A stretch of DNA of 64,000 bases, taken from assembly GCF_019175385.1 (NCBI RefSeq), contig NC_083339.1:49280282-49344281 (forward strand), read 5' to 3'. The position numbers and the translations under genes were made by a program. The notes below the pieces were generated by a model that had not been told where the DNA came from, ran no database searches, and worked only from the letters and a program-made list of their open reading frames with translations. This document shows, piece after piece, positions 32,860 to 44,712 of this stretch. Each line of letters begins with the position of its first letter. The stretch's first letter is position 1. Source of the DNA: Lycium barbarum (lineage: Eukaryota > Streptophyta > Magnoliopsida > Solanales > Solanaceae).

Positions 32860-34714
32860 ATGGCGAGAACACGCGCAACAACAGCTAGAGGAAGTGGTAG
32901 AGGCAGAGGAGCTGGCAGAGCGGCAGCCCCAGCTGGGGGTGGCATCCCAGTGGTTGACCCCGTGCCTCTAGTGGTCCCTAAAGAGGCAGCGGAAGTTGCA
33001 GCAGCACCTGCCCAACCGGCAGCAGTACCAGTTCCACCAGGAGCTGCAGCTGCTAAGGGTATACCAGACGCGATGGCATAAGTGCTGAATCTGTTGCATG
33101 GGTTAGCACAGACCGGAGCTATACCAGTGGGTCCAGCAGGTAGGGCCGTAAGGGTAGCAGCTCCCGATCCGGACAGAGCACAAGGTCCGGGGGTTCAGCA
33201 TGCAACAGCGGTGGGGCCTCGCTTGGATGAGGTTTCGAGTTTTGTGGCCTTCCCAAGGCCTGTTGCAGTGTCAGTGATGACTGGTGAGGAACATGATCTG
33301 TTTTGGAGGTTCACAAAAATGAAGCCTCTTGTGTTTTATGGTACTGAGTTGGAGGATGCATATGAGGCGACTCCATAAGATGGGGGCCGTGGATAAGTAA
33401 CGGGTAGAGATTGTGACGTTCCAGTTCTTGGGCGATGCTAAGCTTTGGTGGAAGGCTTATGTGGAGTGTAGGCTAGCTGGGTCTCCTCTATTGACGTGGG
33501 TCCAGTTTTGCTCTGTGTTCTTGGACAAGTACGTTCCGCGTACTCTGAGGGACCGAAGGAAAGATAAGTTTGCTACTATTGATCAGGGGAACTCATCGGT
33601 TGCTGTGTATGAGTCCCGTTTCAACTCCCTATCCCGATATGCTATTCAGTTGCTGCCCACTAAGGGGGAGAGGATACGTCGGTTTGTGAAGGGGTTGAAC
33701 ACTGGGCTTCAGCTATCAACTCTTTAGCTTGTATCCACTGGGGCTTTATTTCAGGAGGTAGTGGAGCACGTCCGTACTGTTGAGGGTATTAGGCAGGAGA
33801 GTCAGGCAAAGCATGTAGAGAAGAAGGCCCGTAGGGGTGGGATGTTCAGCAACTCTTTCTCGAGGGGTCAGAGTTCACAGGTTTATTTGGGGCGTCCGGT
33901 TCAGTCCGCGATGCAGGTGTCAGGTGGGGGCCCATCAGGGGAAAATTAGCAGGCTTCCGGTCAGCAGGGAGGCTATACTGCTTCATCATCTTCTGTTCAG
34001 TGGCCTACGCTGGACCGTGCTTGCTTCAAGTGTGGTGAGATAGGGCATATTAAGAGATATTACCCCAGACTTAGACAGAGTGGGCAGGGGACTCAGTATC
34101 AGGCTACCCAAGCTCCATATGGACCAGATTGAGGGGGTAAGGATCGCGCACCGGCAGGATGGGGCAGCCACACCACGGGTAAGGGTGGTGCTCAGCCTAA
34201 CCGAGGTGGTCCTCAGGTAGGTAGAGGCGGACAGCAGCCCGGCAGGGGCGGGGCTCAAACTAGTAATGGTAATCGCAGTGGTACGCAGGCGACAGGGGGC
34301 TGCAGTCATTTGTACGCCCTCCCAGGTAGACCCGAGGCTGAGGCCTTCGATGCGGTTATCATAGGTATTATCTCCGTTTGTGATCGTATGTCTTCTGTTT
34401 TGTTTGATCCAGGTTCTACCTTTTCCTATGTATCTACCTATTTTGCTGTGGGTCTGGATATGATGTGTGATACTCTTGATACTCCTATTTTTTTGTCTAT
34501 TCCTGTTGGGGATTCTGTAGTAGTGGATAGCGTCTACCCTGCCTGTGCAATTTCTTTTATAGGGTATAGTACTTGGGCAGATTTGATGATTTTGGACATG
34601 GTAGATTTCGATGTTATTTTGGGTATGAGTTTGTTGTTCCCGCATTATGGTATACTCGATTGCCATTCTAAGACTGTTACACTAGCCATGCCCGGGGCAC
34701 CTAGACTCGAGTGA
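32860..34714 (+). pseudogene. Gypsy gag and protease, broken
   Basis: ATG 32860 opens an Ala/Arg/Gly-rich N-terminus (MARTRATTARGSGRGRG). The frame continues past TAA 33079-33081 to TAA 33376-33378, then moves to another frame (a frameshift near 33390) for the retrotransposon gag core (FQFLGDAKLWWKAYVE, about 33413-33700). A zinc knuckle at 34022-34063 reads CFKCGEIGHIKRYYP: its last Cys is replaced by Tyr. The aspartic protease region has DPGSTFSYV at about 34405-34431 and MVDFDVILGM at about 34599-34628. Internal stops at 33725, 33947 and 34130 and the final TGA are each one transition from Gln, Arg or Trp codons. The product would have assembled the virus-like particle and processed the polyprotein; it cannot do so now. 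Confidence 0.85.
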
Positions 34715-36446
34715 ACGGGGAACCTTAGTCCCTTCCCTAAGAAAGTAATATCCTTTGTTCGTGCTAGAAAGCTAGTAGAGAAGGGTTGTTTAGCTTATCT
34801 GGCACATATCCGTGATACCAGTGCAGATACTTTATCCCTTGATTCAGTTCCAGTGGTACGCGAGTTTGCAGATGTGTTCCCCGCAGACTTGCCTGGTATG
34901 CCACCGGACCGTGATATTGACTTCAGATTGGCTTAGACCCAGGGACTCGTCCTATCTATATTCCACCTTATAGGATGGCACCAGTAAAACTCATGGAGCT
35001 GAAGGAACAGTTGCAAGATCTTCTGAGTAAGGGGTTTATTCGCTCGAGTGCCTCTTCGTGGGGTGCTCCTACGTTGTTTGTTAATAAAAAGGATGGGTAT
35101 ATGCGTATGTGTATTGATTACCGACGGCGGAATAAGGTAACTATCCGAAATAAGTATCTCATCCCTCGTATTGATGACTTGTTTGATCCATTAGAAGGAG
35201 CTTCGGTGTTCTCGAAAATTGACCTAAGGTCAGGGTACCATCAGTTGAAGATTCAAGTGGAGGATGTTCCTAAAACTTCTTTCGGACCAGGTATGGGCAC
35301 TATGAATTCTTGGTTATGTCTTTTGGGCTTACAAATGCCCCAGCTGCGTTCATGGGTTTGATGAACAGTGTGTTCAAGCCCTACCTAGACTCATTCATTA
35401 TAGTGTTCATTGATGATATCCTGGTGTACTCTAAGAGTAAGGAAGAGCATGAGAAACATTTGAGAATTGCTCTTGGAGTATTGTGGGAGAAGGAATTGTA
35501 TGCTAAATTCTCCAAGTGAGAATTCTGGTTGTCTTCTGTGTCTTTCTTGGGGCATGTTATTTCGAAAGAGGGTATTATGGTGGATCCTCAGAAAATTCAG
35601 GCAGTCAAGGAATGGGGTAGGCCCATATCAGTGATCGAGATCCGTAGTTTTGAGGGTCTGGCTAGCTACTATCGTCGGTTTGTGAAAGGGTTTGCTTCTA
35701 TTGCTTCTCATATGACCCGATTGACTCATAAGGAGGTACCGTTTCAGTGGTCCAACGAGTGTGAGGAGAGCTTTCAAAAGCTCAAAACATTATTGACTAC
35801 TGCACCGATTATGGAATTGCCCGTTGAGGACAAGGATTTTGTTGTTTATTGTGATGCTTCACGTTCTGGGTTAGGTGCTGTTTTGATGCAGGAAAAGAAG
35901 GTGATTGCGTATGCTTCTCGACAGTTAAAGGTGCATAAGAAGAACTATCCTACTCATGATCTAGAGTTGGCAGCGGTGGTGTTTGCATTGAAAATCTGGA
36001 GGCACTACTTGTATGGTGTCCATTGTGAAGTGTACACAGACCATCGCAGTTTGCAGTATGTGTTCACTCAGAAAGATCTGAACTCTAGACAGCGGAGGTG
36101 GATAGAACTGCTGAAGGACTATGACATCACCATCTTGTATTACCCTGGTAAGGCTAATGTGGTAGCTGATGCATTGAGCCGGAAGTCGGTTAGTATGGGC
36201 AGTCTGGCTCGTTTAATTTCTTCTGAGCGTCCGTTGGCTAGAGAGGTGCAGACTCTGGCTATTAGTTTTATGAGACTGGATATCTCTAACACAGGCCAGG
36301 TGTTGGCTTGTGTTGAGGCTCGGTCATCATTTTTAGAACAGATTAAGGCTAAGCAGTTCGAAGATGCTAAGCTATGTAAAATACGAGATAAGGTGTTGCG
36401 TGGTGAGTCCAAGGAGGCCATGATTGATGAGGAGGGCGTGCTGTGA
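34715..36446 (+). pseudogene. Gypsy reverse transcriptase and RNase H, broken
   Basis: RT begins near 34970 ([19 protein letters not shown]) after a frameshift at about 34935. It carries [12 protein letters not shown], then shifts frame near 35290-35310 and continues with [12 protein letters not shown] and the catalytic [10 protein letters not shown] motif (about 35401-35430). A stop at 35517-35519 replaces the Cys of the usual FSKCEFW. RNase H follows, with [17 protein letters not shown] (about 35845), [20 protein letters not shown] and [14 protein letters not shown] near 36140-36180. The frame ends at TGA 36444-36446, one step from CGA. Compared with the nested chromovirus pol this copy is more decayed. 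Confidence 0.88.
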
Positions 36447-37146
36447 ATCAAAGGGCGAGTGTGTGTGCCATGCGTGGGCGACTTGATTAAGACCATTCTT
36501 ACAGAGGCTCATAGTTCAAGGTATTCTATCAACCTTGGTGTCACTAAGATGTATCGTGATTTGAGGCAACATTACTGGTGGACTAGGATGAAGCAAGATA
36601 TTGTAGAGTTCATTGCGCAGTGCCTAAATTGCCAACAGGTGAAGTATGAACATAAAAAACCTGGGGGTACATTGCAGAGAACGCCCATTCATGAATGGAA
36701 GTGGGAAAAAGTAGTCATGGATTTCGTAGTGGATCTTCCGAAGACACTAGGGAAGTTTGATTCTATCTGGGTTATTGTTGACAGGTTGATAGGTTGACTA
36801 AGTCTGTTCACTTTATTCCAGCGAAGATAACTTATGATGCAGAGAAGTTGGCTAAATTTTATATTCGGGAGGTACTTAGACTCCACGGGGTTCCTATCTC
36901 CATCGTGTCCGACAGGGGTACCACATTCACATCCAAGTTTTGGAAGTGTTTGCATGAGGAGTTGGGTACGAGGTTAGATCTTAGCACAACCTTCCATCCT
37001 AAGACTGACGGGCAGTCTGAGCGGACTATTCAGGTTCTGGAGGATATGCTTCGTGCGTGCTTGATAGATTTCGGCGGGAATTGGGATCAGTTCTTGCCCT
37101 TAGCCGAATTTGCTTACAATACTAGCTATCACTCGAGCATTGATAT
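36447..37146 (+). pseudogene. Gypsy integrase, N-terminal and core part, cut by insertion
   Basis: Contains the HHCC zinc region (HSSRYSINLGVTKMYRDL ... CLNCQQVK) and the catalytic core: MDFVVDLP (first Asp), IVSDRGTTFTSKFW (second Asp) and DGQSERTIQ (Glu), so all three catalytic residues survive. An 8-base insertion near 36787 (a local duplication of AGGTTGA) breaks the frame. The reading frame is interrupted at 37146 by the nested chromovirus and resumes at 46256; GATAT is present on both sides. Confidence 0.9.
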
Positions 37147-37567
37147 TGTCACGCCCCGAACCATGGCCTGGGCGTAACACGGCACTCGGGCCTTGCTTGC
37201 ATGTGTCTGAGCGAACCTCATGGCTTGCTTGTCAATATGGGCATCAAAACAATATAATCTATATGATGCAATTTAAATAAATCATGAAATGCGGAATAAA
37301 GTCTTGAAATTTATCTCATAGCATGAAATATCATGGAAACACAATAGTTTGCAAACATAAAAGCATAACTGACTCTGTGAACTAACATATGTCTATAAAA
37401 CCTCTAAAACGTGTTTGAATACTAACTACCAGGACATGGCCCTGGACTACCATAAACTGAATACTAATGCAGACTCCATGTTGAACCCCGAGAGAAGTGG
37501 GGCTCACCAATAAGCTGATATCTGAAGTGATCCTACTGCGCAGATGTATGCTCCTGAAAACCGGTAT

Positions 37568-37585
37568 CTGCACCGTGAAGTGCAG
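37568..37585 (-). promoter_or_regulatory. LTR hairpin (copy I, minus orientation)
   Basis: CTGCAC (37568-37573) and GTGCAG (37580-37585) form a perfect 6-bp stem. On the minus strand it ends in CAG and is preceded by TACTAACGTCCC, a perfect branch-point-like motif. Confidence 0.55.
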
Positions 37586-38519
37586 GCCCCGGGCAAAAGG
37601 GACGTTAGTACATGGTTAATATGTAAAACCTGCTGAAATGAAGAACATGGCACAACATAGATATAGGATATGAACTGAAACTGAATGTAACTTGAACATG
37701 AACATGAAACGTGAGTGAAGTCTTAAAACAGTAATCAATAGAAATACTTGTATGTAAAACTACTTGTAACGTGGGGAATTCTATAGTATAACCGACAACA
37801 TGGTCTGGTACTTGCGTCCTACCAGCAGAACACTCACAACCTTGCCAGGGATATGAGATTTAAGTAATAATAAGCATGTAAAGATCCAAACTGCATAATG
37901 AAGGTGTTGCCTCCTTGCTGACAACCCTTATCCTACGGTGGCTATGTAGTTTCAGGCTATCTGAGCCTGAAACTTGCTACATAAAATCATAAAGTTTCAT
38001 GTAAACATAATGAGAACACATGAGGAAGAATTCATGATTCATGGATTAAGCTAAGGTTCCTAATAACCGTAATGGAAAATTAGGAATACAATAACGAATA
38101 TAGATACAAAATTCATGTACATAAATACATAAATACGGGCTACCAATATGTTGGGTTTAATGCCCTAGGGTTTGAAATTCATGGATATCAAGAAACGGAG
38201 CATGGGGAAGAACGTAGAGATTCTCACATGTCGATGGAAGTTCTACATACCTTAATTGCTCCAAAACTTGAATTAAAGACTTGAGCTTTGAAGAAGATTT
38301 CCAAAATCTTGAATTCTTGAACCTTGAGATGGGTTTTCTTGAAAACCCTAGTTTTAGAATGATAATTTCTTGTTTAGATTACAAGGATAGGTGTTAGAAT
38401 TGAGTTGGAATAACTAGAGTAGGCTTACCTCTGTGTTCTTGATGATGGGAGAGGGTAGGAAATCGTTCTAGGGCTTGAAGGAATGAAAAATAATGATTTG
38501 AACTGGTATGGACGAATAT

Positions 38520-39020
38520 ATACTGTCCTGGGAAAATGCAGTTTACGTCCAGCACTGTGTTGGCCGTATTTTCAGTTTACGGGTCGTAAAATGCAATACG
38601 GGTCGTATTTTGCAATATCGACTACACTGCGTCTCTTTAGTAAAATGGTCATAACTCTTTACACAGATGTTTGTTTGACCCCCATAATATACCGTTGGAA
38701 AGGTATTTCAAAGCTCTACAACTTTCAGCAAGGAGGTTTTCCCAAATTCCAAATAAAATTTGAAATACGGGCCGTAAATCAAAATACGGTCCGTTTTTAA
38801 CCATGTGACATCAAAATGCCAAATTCCAGAATGTTCAGAAATTCTTGGTTTCAATTTACGATTTGAAATACGGCCGTATAGTGAAATACGGCCCCGTATT
38901 TAACCATATGACATTCAACTGCCAAATTCCAGAATGCTCAGAAATCCTTGGTACCAGTTTATGACTTGGTTTACGGCCCGCAAATTGAAATACGTCCACT
39001 GTTCATGGGCGTAAACCACT
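38520..39020. repeat. Palindrome cluster ACGG(N)CCGTA in chromovirus LTR
   Basis: Repeated TTTACGGGTCGTAAA, AATACGGGTCGTATT, ATACGGGCCGTAAAT and AATACGGTCCGTT units, spread over 500 bases together with a recurrent CAAATTCCAGAATG spacer. In LTR orientation the cluster precedes the TATA-like box. Confidence 0.88.
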
Positions 39021-39123
39021 ATCTCACAACTGAATAGGAAAATTCCAATTCTCACATTCTTTATCTGATTTTCCAAGTCTAGGATCATGGTTAAAGCTTA
39101 CGTTAAAAGTACGAGGTGTTACA

Positions 39124-39137
39124 ATATCCCCCCCTTA
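39124..39137 (-). promoter_or_regulatory. Chromovirus polypurine tract
   Basis: On the minus strand, AAGGGGGGGATAT lies directly before the TGTAACACC of the 3' LTR. Confidence 0.8.
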
Positions 39138-39381
39138 GGATCATTCGTCCTCGAATGATGGGTCATGGTTAAGAATATGGCTGAGCATGGCTTGAATACA
39201 TAAACGTAAATAAAACATGTCATGAAATATGAGACATGAAATGATGTGATTACTTGAAAACATAGATACTTCTGGCATGATACAAGAAACATGAGTGCTG
39301 GATATATGACATGAGCGTGAAACATGAGACATAACATGACATGGGCTACGGAAAGTTACCTTGAAGGTTCTCTGCTTGCTG

Positions 39382-40863
39382 TTAAAAAAAAAATGGGTAC
39401 TTGGATTTCATATCCTTCTCGGCTTCCCATGTAGCTTCCTCAACCTTCTGGCTCCTCCACAAGACTTTCACTGAGGCTACTTCCTTAGTTCTCAACTTGC
39501 GAACCTGACGGTCAAGAATGGCTACGGGGATCTCCTCATAAGTCAACCCATCCTTAACTGTTATAGTATCAGCAGGAACAACCAACGACGGGTCTCCTAC
39601 ACACTTCCTCAACATGGACACATGAAACACGGGATGTACGGCAGCCAAATCTTGTGGCAACTCAAGTTCATAAGCTACTAGATCGACCTTTCGTAGAATT
39701 CTGTAAGGTCCAATATATCTGGGACTGAGCTTCCCTTTCTTGCCAAATCTCATAACACCCTTCATGGGTGAGACTTTAAGGAACACCCAATCATCAACTG
39801 AAAATTCTAAGTCCCTTCGCCTCACATCTGTATAAGACTTCTGGCGACTCTGAGCCATTTTCAAACGCTCCTGTATTAACTTGACTTTCTCCATAGCCTG
39901 ATAAACCAAATATGGTCCTAACAACTCTGATTCACCAACTTCGAACCAACCAATTGGTGATCTACACCTTCGCCCATACAGAGCTTCAAACGGTGCCATC
40001 CCAATGCTAGCATGATAACTGTTATTATAGGAAAACTCGATAAGAGGCAAGTGATCATCCCAATTACCTTTGAAATCCAAGACGCATGCTCTCAACATGT
40101 CCTCCAGAGTCTGAATAGTACGCTCTGCCTGGCCATCGGTCTGCGGATGAAAAGCTGTGCTAAGGTTCACCTTGGTACCCAATCCTTTCTGAAAAGATTT
40201 CCAGAAGTTCGCTGTAAACTGAGCACCACGATCTGAAATAATGGACACTGGTGTCCCATGCAATCTGACAATCTCATTAACATACAACTTGGCATAATCT
40301 TCTGCTGAATCTGTGGTCTTGACTGGCAAAAAGTGCGCCGACTTAGTAAGCCTGTCAACGATCACCCAAATAGAGTCATGTCTCCTAGCTGAATGAGGTA
40401 GACCTGATACAAAGTACATATTGATCATTTCCCATTTCCAGACAGGAATATCAATATTCTGAGCCAAGCCACCAGGTCTCTGGTGTTCGGCTTTCACTTG
40501 CTGACAATTCGGACACTTAGCTACAAAATTCGCCACATTCTTCTTTATATCGTTCCACCAGTAAATCTCCTTAAGATCACGGTACATCTTAGTGGAACCT
40601 GGGTGAATGGAATACCTGGAGTTGTGAGCTTCTGACATGATTCGCTCTCTGAGCCCATCTACATATGGAACACATAATCTGCCTCGGTACCTCAAGGTAC
40701 CATCATCTCCCCCTTGTTCAAAAGCCGTCGTCTTATGCTTGTGAATTCCCTCTCTCAGCTGCAACAAGTAGGGATCACTAAACGTTTTCTCTTTGGCTTC
40801 AACCACTAAGGAGGAAAGGGCTCTATTCTGAACAACTACGCCGCCATCCTCGGAGTCTAAAAG
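39382..40863 (-). pseudogene. Chromovirus integrase with chromodomain-like C-terminus
   Basis: Continues the pol frame after the stop at 40864-40866. Visible: zinc region (HNSRYSIHPGSTKMYRDL ... CPNCQQVK); core DSIWVIVDRLTKSAHFLPV; second catalytic Asp in IISDRGAQFTANFW; Glu in DGQAERTIQTLEDM; then MAPFEALYGRRCRSPIGWF, GKLSPRYIGPYRI and an ATWEAEKDMKSKYPFFF tail with the preceding DRQVRKLR, the plant chromodomain-like end. The usual first catalytic Asp, in a MDFVSGLP block, is Tyr here (MYFVSGLP near 40430; GAC-to-TAC type change). This copy's integrase should therefore be catalytically dead even without the upstream stops. Apart from this the 474-residue segment is uninterrupted. Confidence 0.93.
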
Positions 40864-41541
40864 TCAAACTCCAAGACTAGTCAAACGGTGAACTTCCTTG
40901 GTCATAATTATCTTATCTGCATCAATGTGGGCTAAGCTCCCCATGGAGCACCGACTAAGAGCATCGGCTACAACATTCGCTTTCCCCGGATGATAGAGAA
41001 TATCCACATCATAATCCTTAAGCAATTCGAGCCATCTCCTCTGCCTAAGATTCAACTCTCTTTGCTTGAAGATATACTGCAGGCTTTTATGATCTGTGAA
41101 AATATCAACATGCACTCCATACAAATAATGACGCCATATCTTAAGTGCAAAAACTATAGCTGCCAACTCTAGGTCATGAGTCGGATAATTCTTTTCGTGA
41201 ACCTTAAGCTGACGAGATGCATAGGCTACAACCTTACCATGCTGCATTAAGACACATCCAAGACCAACTCCCGAAGCATCACAATAAACCACGAACCCTT
41301 CAGTTCCCTTTGGTAAAGTTAAAACTGGAGCAGAAGTCAATCTCTTCTTCAGCTCTTCAAAGCTTCGCTCACAAGCATCTGACCATTGAAACTTAACTTC
41401 CTTCTTCATCAGCTTGGTCAATGGTACTGAAATAGATGAAAACCCCTCTACGAAACGTCGGTAATAGCCTGCTAGACCCAAGAAACTGCGGATATCTGAA
41501 ACTGATGCGGGTCTGGGCCAATTCTTAACGGCCTCAATCTT
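40864..41541 (-). pseudogene. Chromovirus RNase H
   Basis: Lies between two in-frame stops: TAG at 41542-41544 (CAG-to-TAG in VDSQKIEA) and TGA at 40864-40866 (CGA-to-TGA). Shows [58 protein letters not shown] and [15 protein letters not shown], a standard gypsy RNase H plus connection. It belongs to one continuous pol frame with the neighbouring pieces. Confidence 0.93.
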
Positions 41542-43080
41542 CTAAGAGTCAACCTGAACACCCTCACCAGAAATCACATGACCTAAGAAGGCTACTGATT
41601 TGAGCCAAAATTCACACTTAGAGAATTTTGCATACAACTTGCGGTCCTTAAGAATCTGAAGAACTATACAAAGGTATTCTGCGTGCTCAGCCTCACTACA
41701 GGAGTAAATGAGGATATCATCTATGAAGACAATGACAAAGAGGTCGAGGTATGGCTTGAAGACTTTGTTCATGAGGTCCATAAATGCTGCTGGGGCATTG
41801 GTCAAACCGAAGGACATGACACAGAATTCGAAATGACCATATCTGGCTCTAAAGGCTGTTTTAGGAATATCTTGTCCCCTAACCTTAAGCTGATGGTAAC
41901 CTGATCGGAGATCTATTTTGGAGTAACATTGGGCACCCTGAAGCTGATCAAATAAGTCGTCTATTCGTGGAAGAGAGTATTTGTTCTTGACCGTGACTTT
42001 ATTGAGCTGTCGATAGTCAATGCATATGCGCAAAGAACCATCCTTCTTGCGAACGAAAAGGACTGGGGCACCCCATGGAGAGACACTGGGTCGGATAAAA
42101 CCCTTGTCTAAAAGATCTTTGAGTTGAGCCTTAAGCTCGCGTAATTCAGCTGGAGCCATCCTATAAGGTGGAATAGATATAGGTTTCGTACCTGGGAGTA
42201 GGTCAATTGCGAAATCAATTTCCCTATCAGGAGGGATTCCGGGAAGATCCTCGGGAAAGACTTCTGGGAACTCATTAACAACAGAGACTGACTGAAGAGT
42301 TGGGGTCTGGGAAGATGAATCCCTAACCCGAACGAGATGATAGATATAACCCTTAGACACCATCTTTCTTGCCTTGAGGTAAGAAATAAACCTACCCTTA
42401 GGACTCACAGAATCACCCTTCCACTCTAAGACTGGCTCATTAGGAAACTTGAAATTCACAGTTTTGGTTCTACAATCAACTGACGCGTAACATGAATATA
42501 ACCAGTCCATGCCCATGATTACATCAAAATCTACCATTTTTAACTCACATAGGTCAGCTGGAACAACATGGTGATAGACTCTGATTGGACAGCCCTTATA
42601 GACTCGTCGGGCTATGACTGACTCACTTACTGGAGTTGACACTTCAAAAGGTTCTTTTAGCTTTTCAGGTTCAATACCAAATTTCCTAGCAACATAAGGG
42701 GTGACATAGGATAGGGTGGATCCAGGGTCCATTAGAGCATAAACATCGAAACTGAAAACTGTGAGTATACCTGTGACAACATCAGTACGGTTATCGATAT
42801 CCTGGTGCCCGGTCAAAGCATACAAACGGTTTGGGCCACCGCTTGTGTTACCAGATCTAGCTGGTACACGTCCTGCCTGAGTCTGGTTATTATGAGGAAC
42901 TGATGAATATACTGACTGAGTCCGATTACCTCTTGTGCCCTGTCTGACTAAAGGGCAATTTCGCTGAACATGGCCCGGCTGGCCACACCCATAGCAAATA
43001 TTTAATCCAGAGCGGCACTCCCCAGGATGCCTCTTCCCATACTTAGCACAAATCGGATTGGTGAAGTTACTCTGAGTCAC
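41542..43080 (-). pseudogene. Chromovirus gag C-terminus, protease and reverse transcriptase
   Basis: 512 residues without a stop. Begins in the gag tail with a zinc knuckle [14 protein letters not shown] (about residues 29-42), then the aspartic protease [20 protein letters not shown] (D at about 117) and [15 protein letters not shown] follows, with [62 protein letters not shown] and the catalytic [10 protein letters not shown]. It overlaps the gag frame by four bases (ATGA at 43077-43080), but this is a frameshift product, not a natural start: reading from about 43130 in the new frame gives a continuous gag tail. Confidence 0.93.
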
Positions 43081-44056
43081 ACTGCCATGAGACTGGGAGC
43101 CTGACCACCTGAAATTCTGTTGACGGTATCTTTCTTGAACTTGGAAACTGGAGCACTTGTCGTGGACGGAGTAGGTCTGGCTGACCTGTTCTTAAATAAC
43201 TTCCTGTTTTCATTACCGCTGAACTGTCCGGTAGACTTGGCCCTCTTGTTGAACTCCTTGTCTTTCTCTTTCTGCAAGGCTTCCTCCTCCTTCAGCCTTT
43301 TCTCATTTCCCTGTACGAAAGCAACCATCTTAGAGATAGTCATTCCCCCATTCTGTGCGGCAATATTGGCCCCATCGTACAAATAGGGATCAAGACCTCC
43401 AACAAACCTCCTCACTCTTGCCCTCATATCCGGTACCATATATGAAACATGCTTAGCCAGACTGATAAATTCTAAGTAGTAGTCCTGAATTGACCTACCA
43501 TTCTGCTTAAGCTTCAGGAATTGTTCAGCCTTAGCTTCTCTGACTTCTATTGGCATGAAGTGGTCCAGGAAGGCACTTTTGAATTCATCCCATGTAGCAT
43601 CAAGTGCATCCTCACCTCGGGATAATTCCAAAGATTCATACCAGGTGTTAGCAATACTCTGCAGCTGATGAGCTCCAAAAGTAACTGCTTCGGTCTCCGT
43701 AACTGTCATAATCCTGAAGATTTTCTGAAGAGCATCGATGTAGTCCTGAGGGTCTTCATCTTTCTTTGTCCCCGTAAAGACTGGGGGATTCATCCTGAGA
43801 AAGTCCTTAGTCTTAGAAGACTCTCCATTACCTCTTGAGCTTGACCCAGATTCCTGACGTTGGGCCTGAGCTGCTACCAGTTGTGTGAGCATATTAATAG
43901 CATTCCTAACATCCCCATCCGAATCAATAGGAGGTGTTACTGTAGGAGTGGTTGGGGCCGCTGTCTGAGTCGGAACAGTCTCTTCCCGAGTTACTTCCGC
44001 AGTAGCCCTTGGCTGGTGGCTGTAGCCTTTTTGGTGTACTTCATTTTCGCAGGCAT
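43077..44056 (-). pseudogene. Chromovirus gag, frameshifted
   Basis: The most plausible start is ATG at 44056 (MPAKMKYTKKATATSQ), but that frame hits a stop after about 21 codons. A one-base indel near 44010-44030 joins it to the long frame, RATAEVTREETVPTQ onward. The gag core is intact: FLRMNPPVFTGTKKDEDPQD, ANTWYESLELSRG, WDEFKSAFLDHFMPIEVREAK and VRRFVGGLDPYLYD, followed by a basic tail. A second one-base indel near 43130 separates it from the zinc knuckle and protease frame. Confidence 0.9.
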
Positions 44057-44255
44057 TTTCTGAAAATACGTACACGCACGAATTACAAAGATAGCCTAAA
44101 AGTACTGCTGTAACTGCACGATCTAGAATATGAAAGAACAGAGACAATCCTAAATGTCTTGGTGGTCAACTGTTTATATGTGTGGGGCCCTCACACATAT
44201 AAAAGTGACCCCACTGGACACGGTTTCATAGACTCCCTAAAGACACTTGAACCTA

Positions 44256-44268
44256 GGCTCTGATACCA
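44256..44268 (-). promoter_or_regulatory. Chromovirus primer binding site (initiator Met-tRNA)
   Basis: GGCTCTGATACCA on the plus strand, that is TGGTATCAGAGCC in element orientation, a few bases from the 5' LTR. Confidence 0.9.
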
Positions 44269-44694
44269 AGCTTTGTCACGCCCTGAACCATGGTCTGGGC
44301 ATAACACGGCACTCGGGCCTTGCTTGCATGTGTCCGAGCGAACCTCATGGCTTGCTTGTCAACATGGGCATCAAAACAATATAATCTATATGATGCAATT
44401 TAAATAAATCATGAAATGCGGAATAAAGTCTTGAAATTTATCTCATAGCATGAAATATCATGGAAACACAATAGTTTGCAAACATAAAAGCATAACTAAC
44501 TCTGTGAACTAACATATGTCTATGAAACCTCTAAAACGTGTTTGAATACTAACTACCAGGACATGGCCCTGGACTACCATAAACTGAATACTAATGCAGA
44601 CTCCATGTTGAACACCGAGAGAAATGGGGCTCACCAATAAGCTGATATCTGAAGTGATCCTACTGCGCAGATGTATGCTCCTGAAAACCGGTAT

Positions 44695-44712
44695 CTGCAC
44701 CGTGAAGTGCAG
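44695..44712 (-). promoter_or_regulatory. LTR hairpin (copy I', minus orientation)
   Basis: The same perfect CTGCAC / GTGCAG stem as the left LTR. Confidence 0.5.

Larger units (their letters stand above)
37147..39123 (-). repeat. Chromovirus 3' LTR (left on the plus strand)
   Basis: 1977 bp, plus-strand ends TGTCACGCCC ... GGTGTTACA; in element orientation TGTAACACC ... GTGACA. It carries the palindrome cluster 38520-39020, TATA-like TATATATTC (about 38513-38522), a donor-like AGGTAAGCC (GT at 38427-38428) and the CAG hairpin at 37568-37585. Confidence 0.95.

Noticed and set aside
34310..34666. 226-codon minus-strand ORF covering 33986-34666
   Set aside because: Antisense to gag/protease; the plus-strand frame shows conserved DPGST and zinc knuckle motifs.
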